Notes under the pieces: model-generated
Database searches by the model: none
What the model was told of the DNA's origin: nothing
The model's input: only the letters and a program-made list of their open reading frames with translations
NCBI RefSeq assembly: GCF_003601985.1
Contig: NZ_QZXA01000001.1
Span: 62,001-126,000 of the forward strand
From: Mesorhizobium jarvisii
Lineage (GTDB): Bacteria; Pseudomonadota; Alphaproteobacteria; Rhizobiales; Rhizobiaceae
Direction: 5' to 3'
DNA: 64,000 nt
Part shown: positions 54,120-63,538 of the stretch, in pieces
Layout of the letters: every line of letters starts with the position of its first letter
Numbering within the stretch: position 1 is the stretch's first letter
Program-made: the position numbers and the translations under genes

Positions 54120-56033
54120 TTAGGGCTTGGCCACAGCTCGATAGATCGGTCTCAATATTTTGAACAGGGTAGGCGCTCTGAACCACAGAGAGTTTTTAAT
54201 GGCCAAATTGAGTTTACCCAGAGAGCGCTTCACTGACGTTACCGACGTCTGCGACGATGACGCAGCGGGCGGTAGATGGTTTGCCACGGGATAACCGGCT
54301 TTCTTCCACTCAGACAACAAATGGCACTGCCAAGGGAAGTCGCCTGACGGCATCAGGCTGGCAAGTTTTTGCAGCTTGAACTCCAGCATGGTGTAGTTGT
54401 GCGCCGCCTGATGCGCGCACATGATGTGCCGCGTGGTATATCCGGCATCCTGAGCCGCGTAGGCGATCAGCCGCTCCAGCACATGGGCCAAGCCGCCGTC
54501 AACATGATTTGGCTCGGCATTGAAGTCTTCCCATTTCCACTTGTGTTCGAAGATTTTGCGCAGGGCGCGTGGCCGGAACCAGAACATGGTGCCATAGGCA
54601 GCGACCGGGGTGTCATGATCGAACTTGACCTTGATGTTCAAAAGCCGAGCGGTTTCCTCAACCTTTGGCCTGTTGAAGAACCATGCGTGCCCCATGGTCG
54701 GATAGGAAATATGAACGACAGGCGGAACGGCTAGTCCGACTAACGGATTGTCGTGAAACATATCCAAAACATTATGGACATACCCACGCGTATTCAGCAG
54801 ATTCTCAAGCATATGCCGCTTGAACAGGTTGCTTCTCGACGCCTGCACTTGAGGCGACTTTTTTGTATGCAGGCGACAGACAAGGTCATAGCGGTCGTCG
54901 ACGAGCAGATCGCGCAAGGAAATGAAAAGCGAGGACATGTCACGACCGCGATTTTTCTCGACGATGCGGACGATGACGTTCTTCACGCCAGGGCGTTTTG
55001 CCAGTGTGGCTTCAATCTCGGCCTTTTTTTCCGGCGTATCGGTCGTGGCAATGAAATCATAGGGCACCGGGATGTTGCCGGTCAGCGCCAGTATCTCTTC
55101 CAGCATGTCGGTGTAGTAAATATGCGCGCAGACGGCGATCTTGCCGTAGTCGGAAGGAGCGTCGCCGTCTTTGGCTCGCTCATCGGGCAAGACGCTCATC
55201 AGCGCGGCATTGGTGTTTAGATTCCTCAATTCCGAAGTGCGCAGGACATTGCGCCAAATCAGATTGAGATCGTAGTCGGATGTCTCTTCAAGAACTCGCA
55301 AAGCGCGCGGCAAATCAATGCCTTGAGCATTCAAAAACGTCGGATCATGAAAAAACGGACGTCGCTTTAGCAAGGGAAAGCGGTTGATGATTGTCTCATC
55401 AACGTTAATAAACGCCGGATAGTGCGAACCATATTTATCCGGATCGACATACGCTTCCGCCGAGTAGCCAAGATCTGTAAAATGCTTGGTAAACTGCGAC
55501 TCGTGCAGCATGATAGCGTCGATGTAAGTTTTGATCGCGGGCAGATTTTCCCAGTATGTCTTGAAGGCACGTGATTTCAGCATCTTCTCGCGGATGGCAA
55601 TGAAGTTTGCTGTGAGATGGCGGGGCAGATGGCCTGTTCCGGTAAACGGATTTGGCGTCATTTGCGAATGAGCAGCGCTGCCCCAGAAATCACAATCCCG
55701 GCGCTCCATTTCCGAAAACATTTCCGAAAACGGAAAAAGAGGCCCGTAGCAGGTGTCATTCAGCAGGATAAGTTCATCATACTCGGAAAGAGCGTCAAAG
55801 CCGACAGCGTCAATACCGGTCTTGTATCCCCATACGTCAAATCCCACGTTCTCCCGGACCAGAAGCTGATCACAACTGGCTTTGATTGCTATTTCCGAAA
55901 GCTTGGAAAGATTTCCGTTGGATACGACAACAATCCTCTCGACAAATTCGCGCAGCTTTTCGAGCAGGAAGATGACATAGTCATCGGCAATTCCATGCTC
56001 GTTGTAGAGAGAAAATACGGCAATACGACGCAC
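54120..56033 (-). CDS. RgpF-type rhamnan-synthesis protein (tandem copy 2)
   Basis: About 637 residues with the same blocks as copy 1 (RENVGFDVWGY, GPLFPFSEMFSEM, RGRDMSSLFISLRDLL, CRLHTKKSPQ, YGTMFWFRPRALRK). I prefer the GTG at 56033: AGGAG lies 7 nt before it and the N-terminus (VRRIAVFSLYNEHG) then aligns with the other copies. An ATG at 56078 overlaps the stop of copy 3 by one base. From about residue 230 to the end it is nearly identical to copy 3, while the N-terminal part is clearly more diverged. Confidence 0.82.
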   Translation of the reverse strand: MRRIAVFSLYNEHGIADDYVIFLLEKLREFVERIVVVSNGNLSKLSEIAIKASCDQLLVRENVGFDVWGYKTGIDAVGFDALSEYDELILLNDTCYGPLFPFSEMFSEMERRDCDFWGSAAHSQMTPNPFTGTGHLPRHLTANFIAIREKMLKSRAFKTYWENLPAIKTYIDAIMLHESQFTKHFTDLGYSAEAYVDPDKYGSHYPAFINVDETIINRFPLLKRRPFFHDPTFLNAQGIDLPRALRVLEETSDYDLNLIWRNVLRTSELRNLNTNAALMSVLPDERAKDGDAPSDYGKIAVCAHIYYTDMLEEILALTGNIPVPYDFIATTDTPEKKAEIEATLAKRPGVKNVIVRIVEKNRGRDMSSLFISLRDLLVDDRYDLVCRLHTKKSPQVQASRSNLFKRHMLENLLNTRGYVHNVLDMFHDNPLVGLAVPPVVHISYPTMGHAWFFNRPKVEETARLLNIKVKFDHDTPVAAYGTMFWFRPRALRKIFEHKWKWEDFNAEPNHVDGGLAHVLERLIAYAAQDAGYTTRHIMCAHQAAHNYTMLEFKLQKLASLMPSGDFPWQCHLLSEWKKAGYPVANHLPPAASSSQTSVTSVKRSLGKLNLAIKNSLWFRAPTLFKILRPIYRAVAKP

Positions 56034-56077
56034 CTTGATGCTCCTGACTAGATCGTGAACCTGTCTGATGCCCGCCA

Positions 56078-58012
56078 TTATCCGCCACTACGCCGAGAGT
56101 TCGGTTTCAAAACCGCCCTCGTGCTGCGATAGATCGGCCGCAGTGCTTTGAACAGGATAGGCGCTCTGAACCTCAGAGAGCTTTTAACGGCCAAATTGAG
56201 TTCAGCCAGAGAATGCTTCACCGACGTCGGCATTGGTGCCGGAGTGGCCGATACATGGCTTCCCAAGGGATAGCCGCCCTTTCTCCACTCAGACACCATA
56301 TGACACTGCCAAGGGAAGTCCCCTGACGGCATGAAGCTGGCGAGCTTTTGCAGCTTGAACTCCAGCATGGTGTAGTTGTGCTCGGCCTGATGCGCGCACA
56401 TAATGTGCTGCGTTGTATATCCAGCATCCTGAACCGCGTAGGCGATCAGCCGCTCCAGCGCATGGGCGAAGCCGCCGTCGACATGATCCGGCTCGGCATT
56501 GAACTCCTCCCATTTCCACTTGTGTTCGAACATTTTGCGCAAGGCGCGTGGCCGGAACCAGAACATGGTGCCATAGGCAGCCACCGGAGTGTTCTCATCG
56601 AATTTGACGTCGATATTCAGAAGCCGCGCGGTTTCCTCAACCCTTGGCTTGTTGGCAAACCACGAGAACCCCATGGTCGGATAGGAGATATGAAAGATAG
56701 GCGGAATGGCCAGGCCGACCGAAGGATTGTCGTGAAACATATCCAACACGTTGTGCACGTACCCGCGGCTATTCAGCAGATTGTCAACCATATGCCGCTT
56801 GAACAGGTTGCCCATCGATGACTGCACTTGGGGCGATTTTTTTGTATGCAGGCGACAGACAAGGTCATAGCGATCGTCAACAAGCAGATCGCGCAAGGAG
56901 ATGAAAAGCGAGGACATGTCACGGCCGCGGTTCTGCTCGACAACGCGGACGATGACGTTCTTCACGCCAGGGCGGTTCGCCAGGGCGGTTTCGATTTCGG
57001 CCTTTTTTTCCGGCGTGTTCGTGGTGGCAATGAAATCATAGGGCACCGGGATGTTGCCGGTCAGGCCCAGTATCTCGTCGAGCATATCGGTGTAGTAGAT
57101 ATGCGCGCAGACAGCGATCTTGCCATAGTCGGGAGCAGCACCGTCGCCTTTAATCCGCTTGTCCGGCAAGACACTCATCAGCGCGGCGTTGGTGTTGAGC
57201 GTTCTCAAATCCGAAGAGCGCAGAACATTGCGCCAAATCAGATTGAGGTCGTAGTCGGATGTCTCTTTGAGCACCCGCAAAGCACGCGGCAAATCGACGG
57301 CGTTTTTATCCAAAAATGTTGGATCATTGAAAAAAAGGCGACGCTTTAAAATGGGGCTTCTATCATTGTAAATCTGATCGACATCGATCATCACAGGGTA
57401 CGCGGAATTGTATTTATCCGAGTCAAGGTATGTTTCAGATTTGTATCCCAAGTCCTCAAAAAGAACTGTAAAACGCGACTCATGCAAGAGAACAGACTCC
57501 GCATAGTCTCTGATTCTCGGCATTCTCTCCCAGTAGTTTCGAAAAGCGATCGACTCAAGCATCGCCTTCCGCACGGCGATAAAATGAGAGTTCAGATGGC
57601 GGGGCAAGACCCCTGTTCCAGTGAAAGGATTGGGAGTTACCTCCTTGTGATCGGATATGCCCCAAAAATCGCAATCCCGGCCTTCCATTTCCGAAAACAT
57701 TTCCGAGAACGGGAAAACAGGTCCGTAGAATGTGTGGTTAAGCAAAAGGATTTCATCATAATCGCCGAGCTTGTCGTAACCGATGAACTCGAGCCCTTGG
57801 CGATACGCCCCTACGTCAAATCCTGTATTCTCGCGGATGATAGTCTCGTCAACCGCGGATCGCAGTGAAGCTTCCGATGATTTTGAAATCTCCCCGTTTG
57901 AGACAAAAATAATCGTCTCCACGAATGGCCGCAATTTTTCTAGAAGGTAGAATATATAGTCATCAACCTGACCGCGTTCGTCATAGAAGAAAAATATCGC
58001 TGCACGCCGCAT
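56078..58012 (-). CDS. RgpF-type rhamnan-synthesis protein (tandem copy 3)
   Basis: A protein of 644 residues. MRRAAIFFFYDERGQVDDYI starts the protein; AGGGA lies 7 nt before the ATG at 58012. Blocks: RENTGFDVGAYR, NHTFYGPVFPFSEMFSEM, DFWGISDHKEVTPNPFTGTG, RGRDMSSLFISLRDLL, HTKKSPQVQSS and YGTMFWFRPRALRK. It is the first of the three in transcription order, 103 nt from the end of the epimerase gene on the same strand. The three probably make successive linkages of a rhamnose or 6-deoxytalose backbone. Confidence 0.83.
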   Translation of the reverse strand: MRRAAIFFFYDERGQVDDYIFYLLEKLRPFVETIIFVSNGEISKSSEASLRSAVDETIIRENTGFDVGAYRQGLEFIGYDKLGDYDEILLLNHTFYGPVFPFSEMFSEMEGRDCDFWGISDHKEVTPNPFTGTGVLPRHLNSHFIAVRKAMLESIAFRNYWERMPRIRDYAESVLLHESRFTVLFEDLGYKSETYLDSDKYNSAYPVMIDVDQIYNDRSPILKRRLFFNDPTFLDKNAVDLPRALRVLKETSDYDLNLIWRNVLRSSDLRTLNTNAALMSVLPDKRIKGDGAAPDYGKIAVCAHIYYTDMLDEILGLTGNIPVPYDFIATTNTPEKKAEIETALANRPGVKNVIVRVVEQNRGRDMSSLFISLRDLLVDDRYDLVCRLHTKKSPQVQSSMGNLFKRHMVDNLLNSRGYVHNVLDMFHDNPSVGLAIPPIFHISYPTMGFSWFANKPRVEETARLLNIDVKFDENTPVAAYGTMFWFRPRALRKMFEHKWKWEEFNAEPDHVDGGFAHALERLIAYAVQDAGYTTQHIMCAHQAEHNYTMLEFKLQKLASFMPSGDFPWQCHMVSEWRKGGYPLGSHVSATPAPMPTSVKHSLAELNLAVKSSLRFRAPILFKALRPIYRSTRAVLKPNSRRSGG

Positions 58013-58115
58013 CGCCAAGTCCCTGCAAATATCACATCCACGTGGTATAGGGACCACGTCTCCCGTGGAAGCATTTTCGACGGCAGAACGCTTCCGTTGT
58101 CACGATCTCATAATT

Positions 58116-59174
58116 CTAGCCAAGTTGTGAATCGATCCACTCGGAAAGCTGACCGATCCCCTCGTCTACACTTTTCAAAGGTCGCCATTCCAGTTCGCGC
58201 ACCGTCCTGTCGATGTTGGCGACAGCGCAGCGAACGTCGCCGTTGCGGAACATGCCGTTGACGTGCGGTTCCGGAGCCCCGTATCTTTTTGCGACGATCC
58301 TTGCCAGGTCAAGAACCGTGGTCTTGGACCCGGTGCCGACATCATAGGCGAGCGACTGTGACAGATCCGTGGCCGTGGCCTTGTCGAGAGCCGACGCCAC
58401 ATCATCGATGAAGACGAAGTCGCGTCCGATATCCCCGTCCTCATAGATCGGGATGCTCTTGCCTTCCTTCGCCATCCTGATGAACAACGACACGATTCCC
58501 GTGTAGCTGTTGGTCAGCGATTGGCCAGGACCATATACGTTCTGAAGGCGAAGCACGTTGACAGCTGTTCCGAACGAAAGAGCCCAAGCCCGCAATATCT
58601 GTTCCTGGGTTAGTTTCGTCGCTCCGTAGATGCTGGTTGGATTCGGTATCGTTTTTTCCGCGTCCATTGGCAGAGGTTCGAGCCCGGAAAAATCCCACTC
58701 CGCGCGTTCGAGCTGCTGTTTCGATCTCTGACCGGGATACGTTATCTCGCCTGTTTTCCTGGACCGCCATGCCCCTTCTCCATAGACGGCGCGGCTCGAA
58801 GCCAGGACAAAACGCTCAGGAACGTGCGATGCCGTGGCGAAAGCATCCAACATGCGGGTGGTGCCAAGAACATTTGCTATTGCGTGGCGAGAGGCCTCCG
58901 TGAGCGACTGACCCGTGCCCGTTTCGGCAGCCAGATGCACCACAACTTCAGGTCGGATGGTTTCCAGTGCCTGCGCCCAGGTCGAGGCCTCGGTCACATC
59001 GGCAACCACGAGTTCAATGCGAGGATCAAGGTCGGCGGGACGCTTTCGCTCTGCGTGGATCTGCGGATGCAAACTGTCGATGACAACCACGCGATCGAAG
59101 CGGTTTGCCAATTTGGTGGACAACGCGCATCCAATGAATCCAGCTCCGCCGGTCATCACGCATGTTTTGGGCAT
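58116..59174 (-). CDS. NAD-dependent epimerase, probable dTDP-L-rhamnose 4-epimerase
   Basis: A protein of 352 residues with MTGGAGFIGCALSTKLANRF, the active-site segment ASSRAVYGEGAWRS and PTSIYGATKLTQEQ (YxxxK). NVYGPGQSLTNSYTGIVSLF and IYEDGDIGRDFVFIDDVASA match enzymes that convert dTDP-L-rhamnose to dTDP-6-deoxy-L-talose. Its position above the RgpF genes fits. A GDP- or UDP-sugar epimerase remains possible. The 292-bp gap upstream (59175-59466) shows no gene. Confidence 0.75.
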   Translation of the reverse strand: MPKTCVMTGGAGFIGCALSTKLANRFDRVVVIDSLHPQIHAERKRPADLDPRIELVVADVTEASTWAQALETIRPEVVVHLAAETGTGQSLTEASRHAIANVLGTTRMLDAFATASHVPERFVLASSRAVYGEGAWRSRKTGEITYPGQRSKQQLERAEWDFSGLEPLPMDAEKTIPNPTSIYGATKLTQEQILRAWALSFGTAVNVLRLQNVYGPGQSLTNSYTGIVSLFIRMAKEGKSIPIYEDGDIGRDFVFIDDVASALDKATATDLSQSLAYDVGTGSKTTVLDLARIVAKRYGAPEPHVNGMFRNGDVRCAVANIDRTVRELEWRPLKSVDEGIGQLSEWIDSQLG

Positions 59175-59466
59175 TCAGGTAGCATTCCCGTTTCATTGAC
59201 TTGGCCGTTCGTTATCAGCGTCAACCTCATTTGAATAGATACAAGAGGTCAGCTCCGGTCGAATTGGATTTTGGGGTGTCGCATTCGGGTTTCCCGCCTG
59301 CCTGCAGAGGGTTGCAGCAAACGGCGAATCTCTGACGAAACGACCCGATCAGCGATCAATATGTTGCCTGCATCCTGAAGCAATCCAGATTTATCGCGGT
59401 CCAGTCACGTGCAAAGCTATGCACCGGTCTGGTTTGCGGCCCTATTTTCGACACCCAGGCAACCAA

Positions 59467-61974
59467 TTAGCCAGCGCCGGCTCGTGGCCTGGAAGCTCTG
59501 CCATTCACCATGATCAAGAGAATGACTGAAGCCGCAAAGCCGGCAGTGCAAAGTTCCAGCGTTTTCAGCAAGTGACTGCTGTCGTAATAGAAACGAATTT
59601 TGCTTGGCCTGTTCACCTCGACGGCAGGGAAAAAATCTAAAAACTTCCCCAGTTCGACCGGTTTTCCATCTAGCGTGGCTCGCCAATACTTATTCGTACG
59701 AATAGGGAAAACGACCCATCCATGGGCTGCGCCCGAATATTCCACTGTCAGGTCGTCCGGTTGATACGCCGCAAGGCGCACAGGGCCAAAATCTGCTTCC
59801 GGTTGTCCACTTAACCCGTCCACATAATAGCCCGAGCCTGAAACCGTGTGATTTTCAATAACGCTAACACCCCGCTCTGCCGACGCGATCGAGAAATTCT
59901 GTGGAAGACGCGCTCTCTCACCAATCCTCATTTTCGGGATGCCGGGGAATACACTCGATCCAATTTGATAAGTTGCCCCTCCAGCGGTTTCGAAGGCCCA
60001 TGCACTGAGCATCTTCTGGCTATTGGGTTTGGCCATTGAAATGACGTACCGATACGTTCCGGCCACAAGAGGAACGTCTTGATTGAAATTAAAGGTGGCG
60101 TATTGGTTGTTGCGTATCGCCTCCGGTGTCAATTCAGTATGAGCCACGAGGAGCTTGTCTCGATAAAGATCAAACATCACCGCCGAAGGGGCGAAATCCC
60201 TATCATAAGTTCCGAATAACACTTGCATGTTCGTAGCGCTGATAGACTTGTCAATTACCAAGTCACCTTGAAGAGCGCCATTGGTGAGGGAGGCAGTAGC
60301 CCGCTGGCCTATGCCAGTGGTCTCGTAACTCGATTCAGTACAGCCTTCTTTGACAAGGAAGAAACGGACCGCAGCATAGGTAATCTCTGGGCTGGAAAAA
60401 TTAATGTCAGAGCATTGAATGATGGAGGCCGTGTATGTTGTCTGAAAAGAAGGGGCTATGTCAGCGCCTATCTTGTTTTGAGCATCGGTACGAAATCCGT
60501 GAGCAAACAATTCTGGCAGCCGATAGTTTGACAAAAATCCCGAGACAAGGAAGCTGCCGTCCGCAATGATGCTTTGACCTGGAAGGATCTTGGACGCCAC
60601 ATAGGATATCGATGGCGTGTCCGGGAAAAAAGTCTCGATGTCAGGTCGCGCATTAAGCTGCCTGAACCAATAGCCAAGGTTGATTGCCTGTAAGAGGCAT
60701 ATAAAAACCACCAAATGAAATCTATAAGGCGATTCAGGCTTTGGAGACTGTGGCGCTAAGAATTTCACGGAATATGAAGATAATACAGCTGCCGACAATC
60801 CAAATAAGACCGACCCCCTGCTCCACGCGTTGAAACCAAACCCTGGAATTGCGTTCACTATGCTGGCCGGAGCCATGCCAAATACGGTTGCTAGCATGAA
60901 TACCGCCACGAATAGCCCAAAAACAGCAAATCGATTGGGTGACTTGAAAATGAAATAAAACGCGAGAAGGGTTAGGAGAGCAGCAGGTATTCCTGCCGAA
61001 AAGGTACGCTCGACGCCAAGATTGTTCACAAAGTCAGAGCCAAACATATTGACGATGTCATAGGGTGTGAACCAAGTTCCGCCTGTTCGGCTCGACAAAT
61101 CAGTTGAAACGAGAATTTCTCTAACTTGCAAGAGGCCGGGAAGGGCAAGGAACGCACCCGCTATGCCTGCGAATCCCAGCCCAAAAATTCGCCTAACCGG
61201 AAGCTGATTGATGCCGGCGCTCCGGACTTCGGCAAAGAGGACTGCGATCGCCAGCATCAGGGACGATATACCTCCAAGGAGGGCGACGAATGGAAAACCG
61301 GCCAGACCTATCAAGGCGACACTGAGAGTGAACCCAAACGCCCAACCCAAACGGCCTGTTTGCCAATAGCGAAGCTGAGTGGCGAGAACCCAGGGAACAA
61401 GAGCGCTCGTTGTCAGGTGCGGCCAGTGTGCCCAAGCGATGTTGAACCCGCAAAATGCGAATGTAATGGCGCCGAAAACCGCAGCCACACGATTTCTGAA
61501 CATGAAAAACAGCAGGCAATAGGCACCGAAAGCCGCCAGCAGATAATTTGACAAAAGTGCGAACGTATAGCCCATGGCCTCATTGGGCGTGAGGGCATAA
61601 ACCAGGAAGGGTACTGACAGGCCTTCGTAAATCGGCGCCTGGATGCCCGGCGCACCCAGTTGGTGGAGTGGGTTCCATAGCGGGATGTGCCCTTCCCGCA
61701 ACTCTCGCCTGAACTCCCGCCAGTTTGGAAGCCGGTGATCCAAGGCGTCAGAACGCTCCGCATTGACAAGGTCGGTGTCGACCCCGGCATTGTCCCATCC
61801 TGGATAAGCCAACATCAAATCCATCGGTGCCAGCGTTTGCCGCAAAGGATTTACGCCCACGATCCCCAGGACAAGAGCGAAAAGAAGCACCATCGAAATG
61901 ATGTGTCGCAAAAACGGGATCCGGTCCGGCAAATGGGTGTCTTGCACGGATGTCTCCGTCATTTGCGTCGTCAT
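59467..61974 (-). CDS. YfhO-like multi-pass membrane protein (GT-C type)
   Basis: A protein of 835 residues: an N-terminal membrane region of about ten or more spans, with a first periplasmic loop AYPGWDNAGVDTDLVNAERS and LREGHIPLWNPLHQLGAPG that is typical of YfhO proteins, then a long periplasmic C-terminal domain and a final membrane span. YfhO-type proteins are GT-C glycosyltransferases that use polyprenyl-phosphate sugars, in Firmicutes to decorate teichoic acids. It overlaps the PF03706-like gene by 4 bp (ATGA). The DNA is less GC-rich than the glg and frc regions. Confidence 0.78.
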   Translation of the reverse strand: MTTQMTETSVQDTHLPDRIPFLRHIISMVLLFALVLGIVGVNPLRQTLAPMDLMLAYPGWDNAGVDTDLVNAERSDALDHRLPNWREFRRELREGHIPLWNPLHQLGAPGIQAPIYEGLSVPFLVYALTPNEAMGYTFALLSNYLLAAFGAYCLLFFMFRNRVAAVFGAITFAFCGFNIAWAHWPHLTTSALVPWVLATQLRYWQTGRLGWAFGFTLSVALIGLAGFPFVALLGGISSLMLAIAVLFAEVRSAGINQLPVRRIFGLGFAGIAGAFLALPGLLQVREILVSTDLSSRTGGTWFTPYDIVNMFGSDFVNNLGVERTFSAGIPAALLTLLAFYFIFKSPNRFAVFGLFVAVFMLATVFGMAPASIVNAIPGFGFNAWSRGSVLFGLSAAVLSSYSVKFLAPQSPKPESPYRFHLVVFICLLQAINLGYWFRQLNARPDIETFFPDTPSISYVASKILPGQSIIADGSFLVSGFLSNYRLPELFAHGFRTDAQNKIGADIAPSFQTTYTASIIQCSDINFSSPEITYAAVRFFLVKEGCTESSYETTGIGQRATASLTNGALQGDLVIDKSISATNMQVLFGTYDRDFAPSAVMFDLYRDKLLVAHTELTPEAIRNNQYATFNFNQDVPLVAGTYRYVISMAKPNSQKMLSAWAFETAGGATYQIGSSVFPGIPKMRIGERARLPQNFSIASAERGVSVIENHTVSGSGYYVDGLSGQPEADFGPVRLAAYQPDDLTVEYSGAAHGWVVFPIRTNKYWRATLDGKPVELGKFLDFFPAVEVNRPSKIRFYYDSSHLLKTLELCTAGFAASVILLIMVNGRASRPRAGAG

Positions 61975-62921
61975 GCACTTTTCCCTTTTCGCAAAACCAA
62001 CTCTGCCAAGGCGACCAGGCAATCTCCGAGAACGGTGACGAGCCGGTTGCCGAGGGCAACCGCGGTGGCCGATGGAAGCGGCAAACCCGCGGCAGTTAAT
62101 CCCATGATCAGAACGGCCTCGCGCACGCCAAGCCCTCCTGGCGCCCCCGGAACGACAAAACCAACGAGCCAAGCCGTGGCTCCTATGCCGATCAATTCAG
62201 CAATATGGCCTCCATCGTTTATGGCCCTCACAAGCGCGACGATCAGAAACCCATTGCCCATGAAAAACAATGCATAGAGGAAAAAGGCCTCTGCAGATGT
62301 AATGAGCGCCCTGCCTCCGATGTCCGCCATCCTGAAGCGGAACAAAAGTCCCATCCCAAACGCGATCGCCAAAAGACCGGCGGCGATCAATCCCACAGTC
62401 AAAGTAGGGTGGCCGGGACCATACCGCGCATACGCAGCTTGGAAAATCGGCCACGCCAGCAACGCGCCCGACCCCCCGGCGGCGAGAACAATGACGGACA
62501 GCTCCCCCATCTGGGCAACGGCAAGCGCCCTGTTCGAGGTCCCGGCACTGCGGGCAAGGGCGAAGCGACCAACCATATGCATCACATTGCTCGGCAGGTA
62601 TTTGTAAATCTGCGTCCTTCCAAAAATGGCGAGCGCACGACCCAATCCAAGCGACGGTCCGTCGACGAGAACCAGGAACCGATACCAGGCGATGGCGACC
62701 AGTTGCAGAATGACTGCATAAGCGACAGCGCACCCCAATATGGCGATCAAGAAGAGCGGGGAAACGAGCTGGCGCTGCACATCGCCGAAGGAACGATGGA
62801 TCGCCAGCCCCACGAAGACGAGCGCCGCGAGACTGACGGTCACCGCTCCAAGGCGAACGAAAGACTTTAGCCTGAGCCTGCTGCTTTTGGGTGGCTGTGC
62901 CGTCTGCGTTGGCTCAGTCAC
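61971..62921 (-). CDS. Lysylphosphatidylglycerol-synthase-TM-like membrane protein (PF03706 type)
   Basis: A protein of 316 residues with about eight membrane spans. GRTQIYKYLPSNVMHMVGRF and VPGAPGGLGVREAVLI are the hallmark motifs of this family, which includes AglD-like proteins and is suspected in lipid-sugar transport across membranes. It overlaps its neighbours on both sides (8 bp and 4 bp), so it works with the methyltransferase, GT2 and YfhO-like proteins. Confidence 0.8.
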   Translation of the reverse strand: MTEPTQTAQPPKSSRLRLKSFVRLGAVTVSLAALVFVGLAIHRSFGDVQRQLVSPLFLIAILGCAVAYAVILQLVAIAWYRFLVLVDGPSLGLGRALAIFGRTQIYKYLPSNVMHMVGRFALARSAGTSNRALAVAQMGELSVIVLAAGGSGALLAWPIFQAAYARYGPGHPTLTVGLIAAGLLAIAFGMGLLFRFRMADIGGRALITSAEAFFLYALFFMGNGFLIVALVRAINDGGHIAELIGIGATAWLVGFVVPGAPGGLGVREAVLIMGLTAAGLPLPSATAVALGNRLVTVLGDCLVALAELVLRKGKSA

Positions 62922-63537
62922 AGCGGCAAAGGACCATGGTCCAGGGAAAAGGCTTGCTGACTTTCACGACTTTTAGCGTCTTGCTCAACAGATCGATGAA
63001 AGACGCGGATGACCAGTGATTGATATGCCCTGGCGTGTTGCCAAACTGGGTTACATATTTTCCCCTGGCGACATTCAGGACCCGCCAGATCGGCTCTCGC
63101 GGCACGCTGACAAGGAGATACGGCTTGCCAAGCGATTTCAGGACCGAGAGCGCTTGTTGCGTATTTGGAACATGCTCGAGAACCTCACAGCATATTACCA
63201 ACTCAGCGGAGTTCGCCTGCGGCGTCAGTTCGAAAAGCGAGCGCGTTTCAAACAACGGCGCTATCCCACGCTTGACGCATTGCTCATTGGCCTGCGAAAC
63301 ACTGACGCCTTCCAGATCGCTGCCGCGGACGTTCCACCCCCGATCATGAAGTCGAATGGACAAATTTCCTTCGCCACAGCCGACCTCGTAGGCATTGCGA
63401 ACGCCTGTCTCGGCCGTCAACGCATCGAAGCTACTTAAAAAGCCATCCATCAAATATCGCGCAACCGGATTCCGGGTGTTGTACTTATCATAGTAATTAC
63501 CTGGAACGTTATCGTAAGCGACCGGCGTATCATTCAT
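62914..63537 (-). CDS. Class I SAM-dependent methyltransferase
   Basis: A protein of 207 residues with the SAM-binding motif AYEVGCGEGNLSIRL, motif II ELVICCEVLEHVPNTQQA and the later PGHINHWSSASFIDLL. The methyl acceptor is unknown; the operon suggests a sugar or a lipid-linked sugar. It begins 1 nt after the end of the GT2 gene and overlaps the next gene by 8 bp. Confidence 0.82.
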   Translation of the reverse strand: MNDTPVAYDNVPGNYYDKYNTRNPVARYLMDGFLSSFDALTAETGVRNAYEVGCGEGNLSIRLHDRGWNVRGSDLEGVSVSQANEQCVKRGIAPLFETRSLFELTPQANSAELVICCEVLEHVPNTQQALSVLKSLGKPYLLVSVPREPIWRVLNVARGKYVTQFGNTPGHINHWSSASFIDLLSKTLKVVKVSKPFPWTMVLCRCD

Positions 63538-63538
63538 C

